Of a stretch of DNA of 15,740 nt, positions 14,926 to 15,740 are shown one piece after another. Positions within the stretch are counted from its first letter, which is position 1, and each line of letters opens with the position of its first letter. Under the pieces are notes generated by a model, which was not told where the DNA came from, searched no databases, and worked only from the letters and a program-made list of their open reading frames with translations. The translations under genes and the position numbers were made by a program. The stretch is from NCBI GenBank assembly GCA_030637775.1, contig DAOWFY010000025.1, positions 1-15,740 of the forward strand, in the 5' to 3' direction. The stretch is from DAOVGU01 sp030637775 [NCBI: bacterium] (GTDB lineage: Bacteria > Ratteibacteria > UBA8468).

Positions 14926-15311
14926 AACCTGAAGAGTTAAAGTCCTTTATCCAGTTTATGAAGAAAAACGATCTTACCGAATTAGAGGTAAGAGGACCGA
15001 ACCTTCATCTGAAACTGAAGAAAAAAGGCAGCAAAATAGAATCGGAACTTCCGGAAGAGGAAAATTTAATAAAGGTTACCTCTCCCCTTATTGGAACATT
15101 TTATCGCGCTCCTTCTCCCACCTCTCCTCCTTTTGTGGAGGTTGGTAAAGAGGTAAGGGAGGGAGATACAGTCTGTATTGTGGAGGCAATGAAGGTGATG
15201 AATGAAATTAAGTCGGAGAAAGCAGGCCGAATCAAGAAGATTTTAGCCGAGAATGGTAAGATTGTGGAGTATGGACAGCTCCTCTTTCTAATCGAACCTA
15301 AAGGTGTTTAG
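14922..15311 (+). CDS. accB: biotin carboxyl carrier protein of acetyl-CoA carboxylase
   Basis: Carries the biotin that shuttles CO2 from biotin carboxylase to carboxyltransferase in the first step of fatty-acid synthesis. It has 129 residues, shorter than the 156 of E. coli because the Ala/Pro linker after the N-terminal segment is almost absent. The N-terminal segment ([18 protein letters not shown]) and the whole biotinyl domain are present. Biotin would be attached at K91 in EAMKVMNEI, and the bacterial 'thumb' is visible as the PSPTSPPF stretch. It overlaps efp by four bases and accC by eight. Confidence 0.96.
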   Translation: MKPEELKSFIQFMKKNDLTELEVRGPNLHLKLKKKGSKIESELPEEENLIKVTSPLIGTFYRAPSPTSPPFVEVGKEVREGDTVCIVEAMKVMNEIKSEKAGRIKKILAENGKIVEYGQLLFLIEPKGV

Positions 15312-15740
15312 TAAAATTCTTATTGCCAATCGGGGGGAGATTGCACTCCGGGTAATTCGCACCTGTAAAGAGTTGGGGATCAAGACGGTAATTGCTCATT
15401 CTTCCGCAGATAGAGATTCCCTCCCGGTAAGATATGCCGATGAGCGTATCTGCATTGGTCCCGGGGAAAGTATGGAAAGTTATCTTAATATCCCGCATAT
15501 CCTGGCTGCGGTGGAAGCAACCGATGCCGACGCAATTCATCCTGGTTATGGTTTCTTGGCCGAGAGTATTCCTTTTGTTGAGATCTGTGAGGCAAGTCAC
15601 ATCACCTTTATCGGTCCCACGGCCGAGAGCATCCGACTTATGGGCGACAAATCCCTTGCCCGGCAGACAGTGAAGAAAAATGGAGTTCCCGTTATTCCTG
15701 GAAGTGACGGTGTTGTAAAAGGTATCAAGGAAGCAAAAGA
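15304..15740 (+). CDS. accC: biotin carboxylase, 5' part (runs off the window)
   Basis: ATP-dependent carboxylation of biotin on BCCP, as part of acetyl-CoA carboxylase. The frame opens with a GTG at 15304, eight bases inside the accB end, and stays open to the right edge (145 codons). The product begins with the family's hallmark [23 protein letters not shown] and continues through [10 protein letters not shown] and FIGP, all in the N-terminal pre-ATP-grasp domain, then reaches MGDKSLAR. The ATP-grasp and C-terminal domains lie beyond the window. GTG is preferred as the start because the next residues match the usual [12 protein letters not shown] beginning exactly. Confidence 0.95.
   Translation, partial: MFSKILIANRGEIALRVIRTCKELGIKTVIAHSSADRDSLPVRYADERICIGPGESMESYLNIPHILAAVEATDADAIHPGYGFLAESIPFVEICEASHITFIGPTAESIRLMGDKSLARQTVKKNGVPVIPGSDGVVKGIKEAK

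Noticed and set aside
15434-15673. 79-codon + strand frame near the right edge
   Set aside because: It is out of frame with accC, whose conserved biotin carboxylase sequence covers the same bases.

Overview
The window is a dense stretch of bacterial housekeeping genes: translation, envelope and lipid precursors, cell division, and one signalling protein. Several traits suggest an uncultivated, possibly thermophilic, Gram-negative-type lineage with m-DAP peptidoglycan. The coding strands are purine-rich, AGA/AGG are common arginine codons, proteins are rich in Lys, Glu and Ile, genes overlap or abut, ThrRS lacks a TGS domain and EF-Ts is the short form. Omnitrophota-like phyla would fit, but this is an inference from gene style, not a determination.

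Layout. Bases 1-190 hold a short repetitive leader, a near-consensus sigma70 promoter and a tRNA-Val(GAC). A 102-nt palindromic element (R1, 261-362) follows, just before the first + strand operon: thrS, infC, rpmI, rplT and a membrane GAF-GGDEF protein (406-4446). A convergent - strand operon reads dapF, comEC and a small coiled-coil gene resembling A/V-type ATPase subunit G/H (7863-4433); its last gene overlaps the GGDEF gene tail to tail by 14 bp. The divergent spacer 7864-8175 contains the dapF promoter, a stem-loop, and a second, 139-nt copy of the palindromic element (R2, 7962-8100, opposite orientation to R1). From 8176 to the right edge everything is on the + strand: eno, ftsB-like, serS, rpsB, tsf, argF, a GTAG-footed REP-like hairpin, an M24 aminopeptidase, efp, accB and the 5' part of accC.

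Working together: thrS, serS, tRNA-Val, infC, rpmI, rplT, rpsB, tsf and efp supply translation. dapF supplies m-DAP for the wall and the FtsB/DivIC-like protein acts in septation. accB and accC start fatty-acid synthesis, eno is glycolytic and argF makes citrulline. comEC and the diguanylate cyclase are the more accessory functions. No transposase, phage gene, CRISPR array or toxin-antitoxin pair is visible, and no convincing Rho-independent terminator was found.

The best candidate for something undescribed is the R1/R2 family: two copies share a 19-bp terminal stem in which all departures from perfect DNA complementarity are G-U pairs in one RNA orientation, with conserved inner boxes and a variable hairpin. 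Other points of interest are a probable AUU start for infC, a ComEC whose metallo-beta-lactamase motif is eroded, a ThrRS that begins exactly at the editing domain, and two - strand promoters placed so close to the start codon that the mRNAs would be almost leaderless.
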